In this document: in pieces, positions 31,260 to 32,527 of the stretch | How the letters are laid out: every line of letters starts with the position of its first letter | Numbering within the stretch: position 1 is the stretch's first letter | Assembly (NCBI GenBank): GCA_900318395.1 | Contig: ONKL01000033.1 | Span: forward strand, 1-32,527 | Reading direction: 5' to 3' | Source of the DNA: an uncultured Prevotella sp. | Lineage (GTDB): Bacteria; Bacteroidota; Bacteroidia; Bacteroidales; Bacteroidaceae | Length of the DNA: 32,527 nucleotides | Notes under the pieces: model-generated | Databases searched by the model: none | What the model saw: the letters and a program-made list of their open reading frames with translations, nothing else | What the model was told of the DNA's origin: nothing | Made by a program: the position numbers and the translations under genes

Positions 31260-32375
31260 TCATCGAGGAAGTTCTACACGGAATGTCGTGCCTTTACCCA
31301 ACTCCGACGATTTCACAAAAATGCGACCTTTATGATACTCCTCAACAATCCGTTTTGCCAAAGAGAGCCCAAGTCCCCACCCGCGCTGTTTTGTAGTAAA
31401 GCCTGGTGTAAACACATTCTTGATATCCTTCTTGCGGATACCTTTGCCAGTATCCTTTACTTCAAGGATCACCTTACTGCCCTCCTCGGATAATGACAGG
31501 TCGATTCTGCCATTTCCTTCCATGGCATCGACCGCATTCTTGCACAAGTTCTCTACCACCCACTCAAACAGAGAAGAATTCATTCTGACAATCACATCCT
31601 GCTCAGGAACATGACAAACCATCTCGACCTTGTTGGATGTACGACGGCTCATATAGTCAACAACATGAGCCAACACTTCATTCATCGAACCCTCTTTCGG
31701 TTCAGGCAAGGAACCGATCTTTGAGAAGCGCTCCGCGATACGTTCCAGGCGCTTGACATCTTTATCCAGCTCCGGAATGAGTTCATCATCGGGATGATTC
31801 TCTTTCAGGATTTCCACCCACGCCATCAGACTGGAAATCGGTGTACCCAATTGATGAGCCGTCTCCTTTGACAGCCCCACCCAAACCTTATTCTGCTCTG
31901 CTTTTTTAGAAGACAACAAAGCGAAGATAGCCACAACCACAAAAATCATGACAATGCCAAGCTGCCAATAAGGATATTGGGAAAGTCGTTTCAACAGCAG
32001 GGATTCGTCATAACACACCATCTGACTACCCACAATAATGGTGTCGCCTGCCTGTCTCATACGTTTTGCATACGCTTCCAGGTTCAGTGTATCTTCGATG
32101 TTACGATAGTCATCTATTCCACCGTTTTCATTCAAAACTATCACAGGAATCGTCGTATTACCCTGCATGACATCAAGAACCAGCGAAAGGTCGGTCGTCT
32201 CGTCGGCATGGTTCAATGCATGAAGAGCCTCGGCCCATACCTCCATCTTCTTGCGCTCCTCGCGAGAGAGATCCTTCACCAGATAATGAGAAACAAGAAG
32301 TGAGGTAACAGCTATGATTACAGCTGAAATCACTAAGAGAATCTTGATTTGTCGTATTCTGTCAGTCCATTGCAT
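31260..32375 (-). CDS. Orphan sensor histidine kinase
   Basis: This 371-residue membrane kinase has a transmembrane helix at about residues 10-32, a periplasmic domain of roughly 100 residues, and a second helix at about 136-156. The dimerisation/phosphoacceptor segment 'SKETAHQLGTPISSLMAWVE' carries His174. The HATPase_c domain has the N box (NLCKNAVDAM), G1 (DTGKGI), F (FTPGFTTK) and G2 (RGWGLGLSLAKRIV), all intact, so it should be active. No HAMP domain and no response regulator are visible nearby. 'HQLGTPI' in place of 'HELRTPL' is typical of a Bacteroidetes kinase group. The start lies only 15 nt from the 5S rRNA terminator, so its promoter is unclear. Confidence 0.93.
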   Translation of the reverse strand: MQWTDRIRQIKILLVISAVIIAVTSLLVSHYLVKDLSREERKKMEVWAEALHALNHADETTDLSLVLDVMQGNTTIPVIVLNENGGIDDYRNIEDTLNLEAYAKRMRQAGDTIIVGSQMVCYDESLLLKRLSQYPYWQLGIVMIFVVVAIFALLSSKKAEQNKVWVGLSKETAHQLGTPISSLMAWVEILKENHPDDELIPELDKDVKRLERIAERFSKIGSLPEPKEGSMNEVLAHVVDYMSRRTSNKVEMVCHVPEQDVIVRMNSSLFEWVVENLCKNAVDAMEGNGRIDLSLSEEGSKVILEVKDTGKGIRKKDIKNVFTPGFTTKQRGWGLGLSLAKRIVEEYHKGRIFVKSSELGKGTTFRVELPR

Positions 32376-32389
32376 ACGTATATATAACG

Positions 32390-32422
32390 AAAAAGCCCCG
32401 AAGATATTGTATCTTCGAGGCT
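32390..32422 (-). terminator. Terminator of the rRNA operon
   Basis: On the minus strand, a 13-bp stem with one G-U step (32422-32410 with 32406-32394, AGCCTCGAAGATA/TATCTTCGGGGCT) and a 3-nt loop is followed by TTTTTC. It sits directly after the 5S rRNA. Confidence 0.92.
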
Positions 32423-32435
32423 CTTCTTAAAAAAA

Positions 32436-32527
<92 letters not shown>

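Overview
This 32.5 kb window looks like core chromosome of a Bacteroidales bacterium, most likely Prevotella or a close relative. Four things point there: gene content and order (surE-lpxB divergent from parA-parB-DUF5683-mltD-relA/spoT; DUF177-rpmF-fabH-era-der), repeated TAnnTTTG -7 promoter boxes, Bacteroidetes-only protein families, and secreted proteins ending in NGKKVVIK-type tails. A pectinesterase suggests access to plant polysaccharide. I see no phage, insertion sequence, CRISPR array or transferred island.

Layout. 1-2545: the end of a secreted Ig-like protein, a two-way terminator, then an outer-membrane DUF5020 protein. 2564-4653 (minus): lpxB and surE. 4775-12400 (plus): parA, parB, a DUF5683 protein, mltD, a RelA/SpoT (p)ppGpp enzyme and a pectinesterase. 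12444-15482 (minus): a MerR-type regulator and alaS. 15789-20298 (plus): parC, a DUF3316-like protein and an S41 peptidase lipoprotein. Next come tRNA-Leu(UAG), a large coiled-coil lipoprotein, an OmpA-family porin and another secreted protein (to 25198). 25294-31113 (minus): DUF177, rpmF, fabH, era, der, a small lipoprotein and a beta-barrel protein. 31260-32375 (minus): an orphan sensor histidine kinase lying downstream of a 5S rRNA gene that runs off the window.

The genes fit growth and envelope building: lipid A (lpxB), fatty acid initiation (fabH), ribosome assembly and translation (rpmF, era, der, alaS), chromosome segregation and topology (parA, parB, parC), murein turnover (mltD) and the stringent response (relA/spoT).

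The striking signal is not a gene. A family of short tandem repeats with a 7-nt period (in places 8-nt) recurs at about a dozen places, mostly across gene borders. The units resemble GTGGAAT, GTGAATA, GTGAAAA or GTAAAAAT. The arrays supply stop codons, make up most of several intergenic gaps, encode the hydrophobic cores of signal peptides, and have entered lpxB in frame as a 29-bp perfect inverted repeat. A different repeat-like segment sits in frame inside era. Two palindromic intergenic elements (7231-7387 and 28251-28362) add to the picture of a genome carrying many small repeats. I know of no named description of the 7/8-nt family, but I could not search.
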